A stretch of DNA of 24,461 nucleotides from Methanobacteriota archaeon. Its GTDB lineage: Archaea > Thermoplasmatota > E2 > DHVEG-1. The DNA lies in NCBI GenBank assembly GCA_903930505.1, contig CAIYYQ010000404.1:1-24461 (forward strand). Reading direction: 5' to 3'. The notes beneath the pieces were generated by a model that worked only from the letters and a program-made list of their open reading frames with translations, had not been told where the DNA came from and did not search any database. Positions 10,001-15,904 of this stretch are shown in pieces (the stretch's first letter is position 1; each line of letters starts with the position of its first letter). The translations under genes and the position numbers were made by a program.

Positions 10001-13000
10001 TCAGCCTGATGGGACGGTGACCAGGACTGAATATGATGGCCTTGGTCGGCAAATCCTTGTAACGGAGAACGCTGATGATTCCAATGTGAACATGAGACGT
10101 TCGACTGCGTATTTCTATGATAATAAAACCGGTCAACTGCAGAAGATGGCAGCGGTGCTCCCTAATCATAATGGAACGGATGGGCTGCCCGGTCTTGCAA
10201 ACTGGAGTGATATCAACTGGAGTGCGACTAATGGTTCGTTGCAGGTCACGGAGATGGTGTATGGCGCTGATGTGGTTGAGAAAAACAATAAAGTATTGAC
10301 GTTTGATGGGAAAAATGATTATGTGGAAATCCCGAATTCGAATGCGATGTTACAACAATGTAGTAGTGGTTTTTCTGATGGTTCTTTCGCATTTATGATT
10401 TCAGTGTGGTTTAAAACCGATGATCCTCTTCGCGAGCAATCTATTGTTAATATGGGGTGTGATAAACTAGGGTCTGAATCTGGATGGAGAGTATTCCTAA
10501 AAGACGGTAAAGTTAACTTTACAGCGAAAGAAAATAATGACTGTACAGTATTTATGGATACACCATTAAATAACCCATCCTCATGGCATCATGTGGCTAT
10601 AATATATTATGCGATGAGTTGGAGTTATTATAGAGAAGCCCTGTACCTTGATGGCGTATTAAAGAATTGGTCTCGGTGGCCATATCCTCGTCCTAGTGCA
10701 CCCGTTGTTTTTTTGCATGGTGAGAATGTTACTATAGGACGTATGGCATATGTACCATCTGATGGTTCTGGAAAGTTCTTTATTGGTCAGATCAAGGAAG
10801 TCAGTGTATACAACATTTCTGATAATAGCGCACCCGAAACTCAATGGTTTTGGCAGACTTCTGAATCTGATATAGTCGCTTCATTATATAAAAATGGAGG
10901 TTATTCATCCGTTGTAGAGAATGCTACGATGTATTGGAAGATGAACGAAGGCAGTGGTTATCAGATTATTGATTCTAAAGGTCTTCGCAATGGGTTCGTT
11001 CATAGTGCATCTTGGATGGGGCAGTATGTGAATACGAACGGTGCGTTGATTAAAGAGGTCAGGTACCCCAATAATGTTACAGGACAGCCTGATGTGAATG
11101 ATTCGTTGAAATTTAGGTATTATTTCAACGGTGCGGTTGCATCACGAACTGATTCAAAAGGAGTAATATATCGATATTCGTACGATGAACTTGGGCGGAT
11201 GGTAGAAACCCTGGTTGATGATTCATATTACTATGACCCTAATGGGTCAGGGGTTGAACCGATTTTTGTCCCTCAACAACGTATCAGTAGAATTAATTAC
11301 TCGTATACCCCGGATGGTTCGCTTTCTTTGGTTACTGCGTTTAATCGAACTGGTACGGTTGTTTCTCAGGATAGGTTTGAGTATGATGTGGGAATGCGAA
11401 ATCTGGTGAAGGAGCAGCAGGCGCATGGAGGAAATGTCACTGGTACTACTCCTGCGGTCACGTACGGCTGGGAGTTTAACTCTACGACAGGTGGTGGGAA
11501 TTTCAACAGGTTGCGGAATATCACCTATCCTGGTGGTCGTATTGTTGGTTTCTGTTATGATGGTGGAAGTGGTTTGGATACGCTGTTGAGTCGCGTGTCG
11601 CGTATCACAGATTCCGTTTTAGGTATTACGGTAGCGAATTACACGTATGCGGGGTTGTCTCGCCGGGTGAATACCACTTTTGGAAATGGAATGACTCAAA
11701 AAATCTTTGATGACAGTGGATTGTATACTGGTCTTGATCGGTTCGGCCGGGTCACTAATCTTAACTTCACCAAAGACGGTACTATCATCCAGCGGTATCA
11801 GTATGGGTATGATGCCGCAGGGAATCGGCTGTACTCTAATGTGACCCAACTCAATCATGTGAATGATCGTTCTTTCCTTTATCAGTATGATGCGTTGAAT
11901 CGTCTTGTTAACGCGAGTATGGGTAAGTTGAATGCAATGAATACACAAATTATTCAAAACCAGGGTGTTCCCTCGCAGAACGTTTCCTGGCGTCTAGATA
12001 ATCTGGGTAACTGGGCTGGCGGTACAACTGCTGATGGAAGTCGGATACAAAAGAACGATACAAACGGTGATGGAACTTATGAACTAACATATGCGATTCA
12101 TCATGATGTGAATAAAGCGAATCAAATAACCAAGATTTACACAAATGGTGTCCCCCCTGGTGTTCAGGTTGTGTATGATCGTGCAGGAAACCTTGTCTAC
12201 GATGGACAGTATTTCTATCAGTATGATGGATTCAACCGGCTGGTACAGGTGAATTATTCTGGTATTGCTTTATTAGCAAGTGATTTTGATGGAGATGGAC
12301 GTATTAATTTGAGTCATGGTCATCTGCCAGCGAGTCTGGTTGCTCGGTATATTTATGATGGTCTTGGCAGATTAATTCGTAAAGAGACGCCACCATCATT
12401 ATATGAGGATTACTATTATGATGGTGTCCGTCGACTTCAAGAAGTACGGCAGGGCACGCAACTTTATCGCGAGTATGTGTATGGTCCTGATTCTGTTGAT
12501 GAGTTTATCCTTCAGTTAGATGAAAGCCATAATCCATTCTACGTGGTGCAGGATGCCAACTACAATGTGATGGCGCTTGTTGATGCTGGCGGGAGTGTCA
12601 AAGTTCAATATCAATATGATCCATATGGGACACTTGTTGCAATGGATACCTTCTCAGGTGCTCCAATCAACAAGGTTGGTCATCAGGGGTTGTTCTTTGA
12701 GAACTTCTCTAACGGCGGTATCGGTCTCAACACAGCAGGTTTGTATTACAATCGGAACCGCTGGTACAGTCCCACATTAGGAAGATTCCTCCAGCGTGAT
12801 CCAAACGAAGCTGCACAGCCGATTATGACTGCGTGTGTGATGAATGGGGATATCCTCCAATTAACTATGCACATGTACAGTTTGCAAGGGCAGTACAGTG
12901 ATGGAATGAACCTGTATAATTATTTAGGTTCAAATCCAGTGAATCATGTTGATCCTTCTGGGTTGTGGAAAGGTAGTGGTCATAAATCTTTAACGGTACC

Positions 13001-13568
13001 TGCTATGAAAGCAAAAGGATTTTCCTCTCAAGAGATAGAAAAAGCTGTATCCGCGGATATTGCTGTAGATTCACCAACCGGTGAAGGATTTGTTCATTAT
13101 GCTCATTATGAGTCTGGGTGCGATAGCAAAAAAGCTGAAGACCGTATTAGTTATTTTATACTGATTGCTGCCAAAAAATCATTAATAGGTGATGAGGACG
13201 GCGCCATGAGTTATTTAGGTAGAGCGCTTCATACCGCTCAGGATAAGGGCGCGCATTGGGATGCTGGTGTTGGAGGTTTTCTTGATCATGGTGTAAAAAT
13301 GGGCAAAAGTCTTTTTACGTTTTGTCCAGATGATCCTAATGATAATCCAACGGGCTATGCTAAGTCCATTCAGTACACTAATAATTTGTTAAATAGGTAT
13401 GCTAATGAAAAATCCAATTTTAAGGCAAACAACCCAGGTATACAACGTCTTGCTGCTGCCGCTCAGAAAGCAGGAGGAATTGGTGGAGCAATATTGGCAA
13501 TATTAAATTATGCTGATGCTCTTGAGGAGACAATGGCGGATATCGATGCAAATTGGGGTAACGGGTGA
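4029..13568 (+). CDS. Giant secreted RHS/YD-repeat protein with LamG insert and PLC/P1-nuclease-like C-terminal tip
   Basis: The 3179-residue protein has these parts in order. A signal peptide: basic KRSK, then a hydrophobic stretch ending near residue 36. An Asp-rich linker (about 140-200). Two dockerin-like calcium loops with FADIDPFVA signatures (274-293, 318-334). A DUF6531-type pre-RHS segment (about 488-520). Many YD repeats, for example YDELGR (Tyr2385) and YDALNR (Tyr2618). A LamG-like domain (2089-2332) set into the repeats. The RHS core with GLYYNRNRWYSPTLGRF (from 2904), Asp2924 and DPSGLW (2975-2980). A 199-residue tip. In characterised relatives the RHS shell encloses the tip and cuts after DPxGL. 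Tip residues W2980, H2985, D3010, H3023, H3068, D3072 and H3087 fit the zinc PLC/P1 nuclease pattern. It stands between housekeeping genes, looks mosaic, and is probably bacterial in origin (inference). An antagonistic toxin is likely; a surface adhesin is possible. The start is ATG 4029, 4032 or 4035, after GGAGTGA. Confidence 0.9.
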   Translation: MMMNAISKRSKTMIGCLFAIAILLVTTIPQTVIVNACNYLSEKSAENNEKQDTHSQDKEIAVPLIPQNDVMKENTPVDTSNVVSNEKLVESIKAKYLQKNIGNAGSLTQISPGLSKNVLVNQVEEIPKMIESGGSSTGYVDLDVDSDNDQGISFPTRNATEDAMENNPSPYPGKYIILNDDDDNKDRMIDLNDKGPTKNENELVPLVLEINVSNKHNGDIINFEFDGITTDNFRIWKNKTRGNWSSDGSGDNIVQYVQPGQEKIYQYTILRLGDVNNDSVVSFADIDPFVAAIGINETNELRLQFQAKHPTWSWRAADINQDGSVTFADIDPFVAHIGNNAPVALVLWIEGIKPSDYYTITVRADLNNNGDFDDDGPNSIDSVKITVAGSCSEGGIFGVPKGYNGNDPQFMSRGWFLESNLLYCGRSWYPGGAGFPLQISLLTGFGPGDFPPTKTDPQQSTAPLVSKETGYFGRPNPPIERPTHNDIIDMITGTPLLQETDFELPFGGAVFRHTRTYSENIVDSLKNRYGTEAIYEQDSCAGEDTFWDWNGKYWMMSENPILLIDATYKDLVTPAEAAAGIKRCYFIPDAHHAIPFTLDPNIRDENNNPVYTAPDWFDAIMTYSGGIWDDNKTEWKDWAVHPTEYYIWLNHNSIKYTFKPQYEDVWFDRDTNPNHSYPYSWIDAHVPPPDYSFIYPPPAPYSTWDSGYGVPFYGLVTNISDQHGNRMQYDYCTVHQYPSPQDTNPNDDFIECLQNTNEKGQIKDIKLIDGNGTVVWTILYSYRAFATGDRDFYPGPSWPDSPGNNEAFLVHKLHSIHVYNGNIPANVLNDFVSTIGYFGNFSDLTSFDAYDQIENPSISTVESRAGNHWVIRVNYTYEEAQPYYSYQNPWCYDGPTNWYSAADPNSQYYKYYINCTTTTPSSKDVMGCNLLKTTISKKTHDNLANEIIQTSHTIYRYDNTLGPSAHLTFYDDTHGLKAVFYDSTIQKIVEEYKQRHPGVSVNENILFTLSDNCILIPDDPSTSFDESQTLLQASDVYMTTDVRFPGNSWSDPLDSPYTDLVNFIGTDPAKTSSSAYEKTSMVDHRAGRNDGGTFYYYNFKIYPRPLYVYEPQFGNAVVDIVSRYQWLSEVHYPYRYMVQLNINLPYHPDTIGPTENTGLPFDQPFRIMVIDEVDTTSGITYDAALQTGIKTRRVVRMNPTGFVLEDETWTYNGTGAQMTSHMGYSEHRLYNDKGQLLQLRSAGWATDENLMWNGPDWKLTHGFVCNYTYYDDYFKTVMVWGKFGLEPKIIRVPGKLKSEGVQSGDGSEQPVYVQKLYDRDVNNQEYVNRTIQFPTPVLCSSDLFLANGRINISKVKELGGEITEEQITFRDNDSDKGILSQTEIKPPTPLSADNNDLYFGVDKIQNDNNGNMILHGYGSLKNISIPGTGVLDQFFVDYNQYDIYGQPILQVQDANPSNYPDFPVGWVRVPANGALDLTTRYEYDLVYGLKRVIYPTGLETWIVYNQPSSYILERWTYNNVDLNKAKVGSPVQINIYINGTLNCTKLVHLNIPGGWSSPTGDEPYEILSISVPGYDTNGRVTDVKTQGKNGETVSSKVSYHATGQVAREQTPDGTIKRYTYTMRGYLERTYQGMNDIHPFWGTACPPVFDCGYCQGNPLICTYPDTMTLIEKRYYGNKTTDAGKLITVRTYTDKPLNQYFEVDSSGNPVPAPNNEDEIGSVTNYSYDWRMRQVSTQYKNETGVPLKYEVVWLDNLGRKILEAEYGPEMNIPVQIQPWNLSPGWNLTMQNITDILSVSLNQKPLSLTQTIYNARGQTEETRRYNVSDSSGLSYLSDQTFYDNNGKTVEQRSSNGAVTKTIYDSKGRQISSSSWVNVSSGWTEITRTNMTYNSRDQVIKTVSWERKHNALVSDRVLTVSNSVKTYSYTWYDTAGKVSCSAEYGTNNAQGYITGNDPYPDCPEGNYPLDPPQVFPAGVLVTRHGYNNASVENATYQPDGTVTRTEYDGLGRQILVTENADDSNVNMRRSTAYFYDNKTGQLQKMAAVLPNHNGTDGLPGLANWSDINWSATNGSLQVTEMVYGADVVEKNNKVLTFDGKNDYVEIPNSNAMLQQCSSGFSDGSFAFMISVWFKTDDPLREQSIVNMGCDKLGSESGWRVFLKDGKVNFTAKENNDCTVFMDTPLNNPSSWHHVAIIYYAMSWSYYREALYLDGVLKNWSRWPYPRPSAPVVFLHGENVTIGRMAYVPSDGSGKFFIGQIKEVSVYNISDNSAPETQWFWQTSESDIVASLYKNGGYSSVVENATMYWKMNEGSGYQIIDSKGLRNGFVHSASWMGQYVNTNGALIKEVRYPNNVTGQPDVNDSLKFRYYFNGAVASRTDSKGVIYRYSYDELGRMVETLVDDSYYYDPNGSGVEPIFVPQQRISRINYSYTPDGSLSLVTAFNRTGTVVSQDRFEYDVGMRNLVKEQQAHGGNVTGTTPAVTYGWEFNSTTGGGNFNRLRNITYPGGRIVGFCYDGGSGLDTLLSRVSRITDSVLGITVANYTYAGLSRRVNTTFGNGMTQKIFDDSGLYTGLDRFGRVTNLNFTKDGTIIQRYQYGYDAAGNRLYSNVTQLNHVNDRSFLYQYDALNRLVNASMGKLNAMNTQIIQNQGVPSQNVSWRLDNLGNWAGGTTADGSRIQKNDTNGDGTYELTYAIHHDVNKANQITKIYTNGVPPGVQVVYDRAGNLVYDGQYFYQYDGFNRLVQVNYSGIALLASDFDGDGRINLSHGHLPASLVARYIYDGLGRLIRKETPPSLYEDYYYDGVRRLQEVRQGTQLYREYVYGPDSVDEFILQLDESHNPFYVVQDANYNVMALVDAGGSVKVQYQYDPYGTLVAMDTFSGAPINKVGHQGLFFENFSNGGIGLNTAGLYYNRNRWYSPTLGRFLQRDPNEAAQPIMTACVMNGDILQLTMHMYSLQGQYSDGMNLYNYLGSNPVNHVDPSGLWKGSGHKSLTVPAMKAKGFSSQEIEKAVSADIAVDSPTGEGFVHYAHYESGCDSKKAEDRISYFILIAAKKSLIGDEDGAMSYLGRALHTAQDKGAHWDAGVGGFLDHGVKMGKSLFTFCPDDPNDNPTGYAKSIQYTNNLLNRYANEKSNFKANNPGIQRLAAAAQKAGGIGGAILAILNYADALEETMADIDANWGNG
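4845..5043 (+). other. Duplicated dockerin-like calcium-binding module within the RHS protein
   Basis: Two calcium-loop units occur about 45 residues apart. The first is DVNNDSVVSFADIDPFVAAI, with ligand positions D274, N276, D278 and D285. The second is DINQDGSVTFADIDPFVAHI, with D318, N320, D322 and D329. The pattern (DxNxDGxVxxxD followed by a hydrophobic helix) is that of type I dockerin repeats. The first copy has Ser where the loop Gly is usual. The DNA is also repeated, with GCAGAYATTGACCCGTTYGT in both copies. Such modules fold with calcium and can mediate cell-surface or cohesin attachment; no cohesin gene is visible here. Confidence 0.7.
10293..11024 (+). other. LamG/concanavalin-like domain inserted in the RHS repeats
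   Basis: Residues 2089-2332 break the YD-repeat pattern. They begin LTFDGKNDYVEIPNS, then show ISVWFKT, WHHVAIIYY, ALYLDGVL, VTIGRM and IGQIKEVSVYN, the usual strand order of LamG-type jelly-roll domains. These domains bind glycans or proteins. After it, residues 2301-2325 (YWKMNEGSG...DSKG...SASW) look like the opening segment of a second LamG that never continues. The flanks read like one uninterrupted RHS segment if the insert is removed. Confidence 0.65.
12951..13568 (+). other. RHS cleavage motif and C-terminal zinc PLC/P1-nuclease-like tip domain
   Basis: The RHS core ends with D2975-P-S-G-L-W2980 and the variable tip follows. The tip shows W2980-KGSG-H2985, D3010 in ADIAVD, H3023 (and H3026) in VHYAHYE, YLGRALHTAQD with H3068 and D3072 in an HxxxD pair, H3076, and H3087 in FLDHG. 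In Bacillus cereus PLC the ligands are W1, H14, D55, H69, H118, D122, H128, H142 and E146; in P1 nuclease they begin W1, H6, D45, H60. Spacings here agree well: D to H is 13, H to HxxxD is 45. Two features do not fit: the His after HxxxD is at +4 instead of +6, and no acid lies four residues after H3087. The substrate (phospholipid head group or nucleic acid) cannot be read from sequence. Confidence 0.6.
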
Positions 13569-14051
13569 TGATTTAAGATAATTTTCCGTTTACTCACATC
13601 TGCTCTTTTTCCTCTTTCATTTCCTCGATCAATATATCATCTTTCACCAACCAACCATCAACCCATCATCAACCATTGTACGTTTTTCAGCATCTCCAAC
13701 CAAATTAAAAAACCCGCAAAACCCGGTATTTCCCATCGCTGTCACCTGAAACACCCTTCGTTGACCAAAAAAACAGGCTCTCTCTTAACCCTTGCTTTCC
13801 AGAAGAAAAACAGTTCCCATCTCTGTCACTTTTAGATTTCTCAACTGTGTCACCTGAAACAGGCCTCGTTGATTTCCCACCCTCCAAGAAAAATTCCCAT
13901 CTGTGTCACCTGGGATTTCCCGTCTTTGTGACAACGTGCTCCCCCAATTTTTATCACGTAATGCCCTTTGTCAGTCATTTTACTTATTCATCGCTACAAT
14001 GCTTTAAAAAATGCTAACCTTCTTTAAAGAGGAAAGCATATCTTTTATCCA
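13569..14051 (+). other. Intergenic region after the RHS gene, with low-complexity and repeat content
   Basis: No convincing gene is present in these 483 bases on either strand. The first part is pyrimidine-rich and includes a low-complexity CCAAC/ATCA stretch (about 13645-13676). A degenerate repeat array follows (13728-13935, listed separately). The last about 110 bases are an ordinary AT-rich upstream region for arcS, with CTTTAAAG at 14022-14029 as a possible TATA box 26 bases before its ATG. The position directly after an RHS tip is where an immunity gene would be expected, and none is seen. Confidence 0.6.
13728..13935 (+). repeat. Degenerate direct repeats, TTCCCATCTSTGTCACCTG-type unit
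   Basis: At least five related segments occur in about 200 bases: TTTCCCATCGCTGTCACCTG at 13729-13748 (continuing AAACACCCTTCGTTGA), TTCCCATCTCTGTCAC at 13814-13829, a copy at 13836-13872 with TGTGTCACCTGAAACAG then GCCTCGTTGA, ATTCCCATCTGTGTCACCTG at 13893-13912, and ATTTCCCGTCTTTGTGAC at 13915-13932. The block GTCACCTGAAACA is identical at 13741 and 13849. Spacing is irregular (84, 24 and 56 between GTCAC positions), so this is not a CRISPR array. I do not recognise the repeat family. Confidence 0.6.
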
Positions 14052-15899
14052 ATGCAATTTACTGTAAAAAAACGCGATGGCCCTGCTCGAATCGGTGAGC
14101 TTACTATTGAAAAATCCATTGTCACTACCCCTGCGATTCTTTATGTTCACACCACGCGATGTGCTGCCCCAGATTTTGCTGATATTCTTATAACGAATGA
14201 AGATAAGAAAACAAAGAAACCAACTGTCACAGTTCTTGGAAGTGTTTTTTCCCCTGAGAAACCAAAGAAAAACGATGAGATGACTCTCTTTAACTATTTC
14301 ATATATCCAAAAGACGTCACAACGCAATTACATAAAGATGCATTCAAACATACACAGAAAAAGAACGCAGGATGTATCATTGTTCCTGCAGATCCATTGA
14401 TGATCCCTGATGTAATACAAGATTCTACAGCGACTATATTTATTGTTGCGAATGCCGCTCAACTCTCCTCTCAGCAGTCCGCATTCATTAGTTTCATTAC
14501 TCAATTACGAGAACACATCGGCTATCAGAAAACAATCTATCTTCCTTGCCTTGGTGATCCGATGAATCTTGCGCTTTTCACATATATGGGTATTGATCTC
14601 TTTGATTCGATGGCAACGATTCTTGCTGCTCGAAACAACATATTCTTATTTTCGACAGGTCCTTGTCAAAAAAACGAGCTTAGTGAACTTCCCTGCAGCT
14701 GCCCTGCTTGTACTAATGCAGGAAACGACCCATCGAAAATGAATTACCCTGAGATCCTTCAGCATAACAATTTTGCTCTTTACAACGAGTTGAAACAAAT
14801 CAGAAATGCGATCACCCAAGGACTACTCAGAGAACTCGTGGAAATCAGGGTACGAGCACATCCTGAACTCACCGCAGTTCTTCGACATCTTGATTCTGAT
14901 CATTACCCTTTTCTTGAAGAACGAACTTCTCTAATACGAAAACATCCGTTGATTGCGACAACAAAGGAAGCACTCAGCCGTCCGGAGGTACGACGATTTC
15001 AAGAACGAGTAATTCGGCGATATAAAAAACCAAAAAACACAAAGATTTTACTCTTATTGCCCTGTTCCTCAAAAAAACCGTATTCCTTTTCAAAATCACA
15101 TAACCTCTTCCAACAGCGACTCTTTGGTACAAAAAACCCGTCTGTCGTTCATGAACTCATCATCACCTCCCCTCTTGGCGTTGTTCCAAGGGAACTCGAA
15201 CTTATCCCTCCTGCATCATCCTATGATATCTCAGTCACTGGACACTGGGACGAAGATGAAAAACACATGATTCGCACACTCCTTCAAACATACCTCAAAA
15301 AAAACAAATATGAAACAGTGATCATCCATCTGCCGTTAGGTCTAGCAGAGTTTGTCACTGATCTTTTCCAAGAGCCACTTATCACCTGTACCGATAAACC
15401 AACATCAGAGGAATCCTTACACAACCTCTCCATAGCCTTAGAAAAAACCACAGCATCCTACGACAACATCCCTGTTTCAATACGTGTAAAAGAAGACATG
15501 AAAGCAATAGCCAGATTTCAGTTCGACGAAAAAGCTGCAGACATCCTTTTCAATGACAGCCAAGTACGAGGAAAATACCCGTACTGGAAACTTCTCTCAA
15601 ACGGAAAACAAATAGGGATGATCACCCAGGAACGCGGATTTCTATCACTCACCTTAGATGGGGCAGAACGATTGAAACAATCAGGAACATATTGGGTAGA
15701 TATCGCTGATGATTTCATCTTGAAAGGATCGTTGTTTGCCCCAGGCGTCAAAGACGCAGACCCACTGATTCGAATTGGAGACGATGTTGTGGTAATTCGA
15801 AATCAGAAGGTTTGCGGAGTCGGTGTTGCTCAGATGAATGGTACAGAAATGAAAGAATCTACTAAAGGGGAAGCAGTGAAAATCAGACATATCACATAA
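14052..15899 (+). CDS. arcS: Archaeosine synthase ArcS (TGT-like, with PUA domain)
   Basis: ArcS modifies the preQ0 base that the archaeal tRNA-guanine transglycosylase places at tRNA position 15, on the way to archaeosine. In characterised archaea it attaches lysine, and a partner radical-SAM enzyme then completes the base. The N-terminal part is a degenerate TGT barrel ending in a zinc site: Cys215, Cys217, Cys220 in PCSCPAC and probably His238. The ArcS-specific domain has PCSSKKPYSFSKSH at residues 337-350, the signature that separates ArcS from TgtA. A PUA RNA-binding domain occupies about residues 505-615, beginning VRGKYPYWKLL. The length of 615 fits ArcS. The start is probably leaderless: no Shine-Dalgarno, with CTTTAAAG centred 26 bases upstream. 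It converges on gltX with a gap of 5 bases. Confidence 0.93.
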   Translation: MQFTVKKRDGPARIGELTIEKSIVTTPAILYVHTTRCAAPDFADILITNEDKKTKKPTVTVLGSVFSPEKPKKNDEMTLFNYFIYPKDVTTQLHKDAFKHTQKKNAGCIIVPADPLMIPDVIQDSTATIFIVANAAQLSSQQSAFISFITQLREHIGYQKTIYLPCLGDPMNLALFTYMGIDLFDSMATILAARNNIFLFSTGPCQKNELSELPCSCPACTNAGNDPSKMNYPEILQHNNFALYNELKQIRNAITQGLLRELVEIRVRAHPELTAVLRHLDSDHYPFLEERTSLIRKHPLIATTKEALSRPEVRRFQERVIRRYKKPKNTKILLLLPCSSKKPYSFSKSHNLFQQRLFGTKNPSVVHELIITSPLGVVPRELELIPPASSYDISVTGHWDEDEKHMIRTLLQTYLKKNKYETVIIHLPLGLAEFVTDLFQEPLITCTDKPTSEESLHNLSIALEKTTASYDNIPVSIRVKEDMKAIARFQFDEKAADILFNDSQVRGKYPYWKLLSNGKQIGMITQERGFLSLTLDGAERLKQSGTYWVDIADDFILKGSLFAPGVKDADPLIRIGDDVVVIRNQKVCGVGVAQMNGTEMKESTKGEAVKIRHIT

Positions 15900-15904
15900 T
15901 GTTT

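Noticed and set aside
13705..13887. Minus-strand open frame of 60 codons inside the repeat array, as a possible immunity gene
   Set aside because: It is made largely of the repeat units (VSGDT/SGDSDG-like), has no promoter or ribosome binding site, and looks low-complexity; the open frame follows from the repeat composition.
13728..13935. CRISPR-like array
   Set aside because: Units diverge, spacing varies (84, 24, 56) and there are no constant-length spacers or cas genes.
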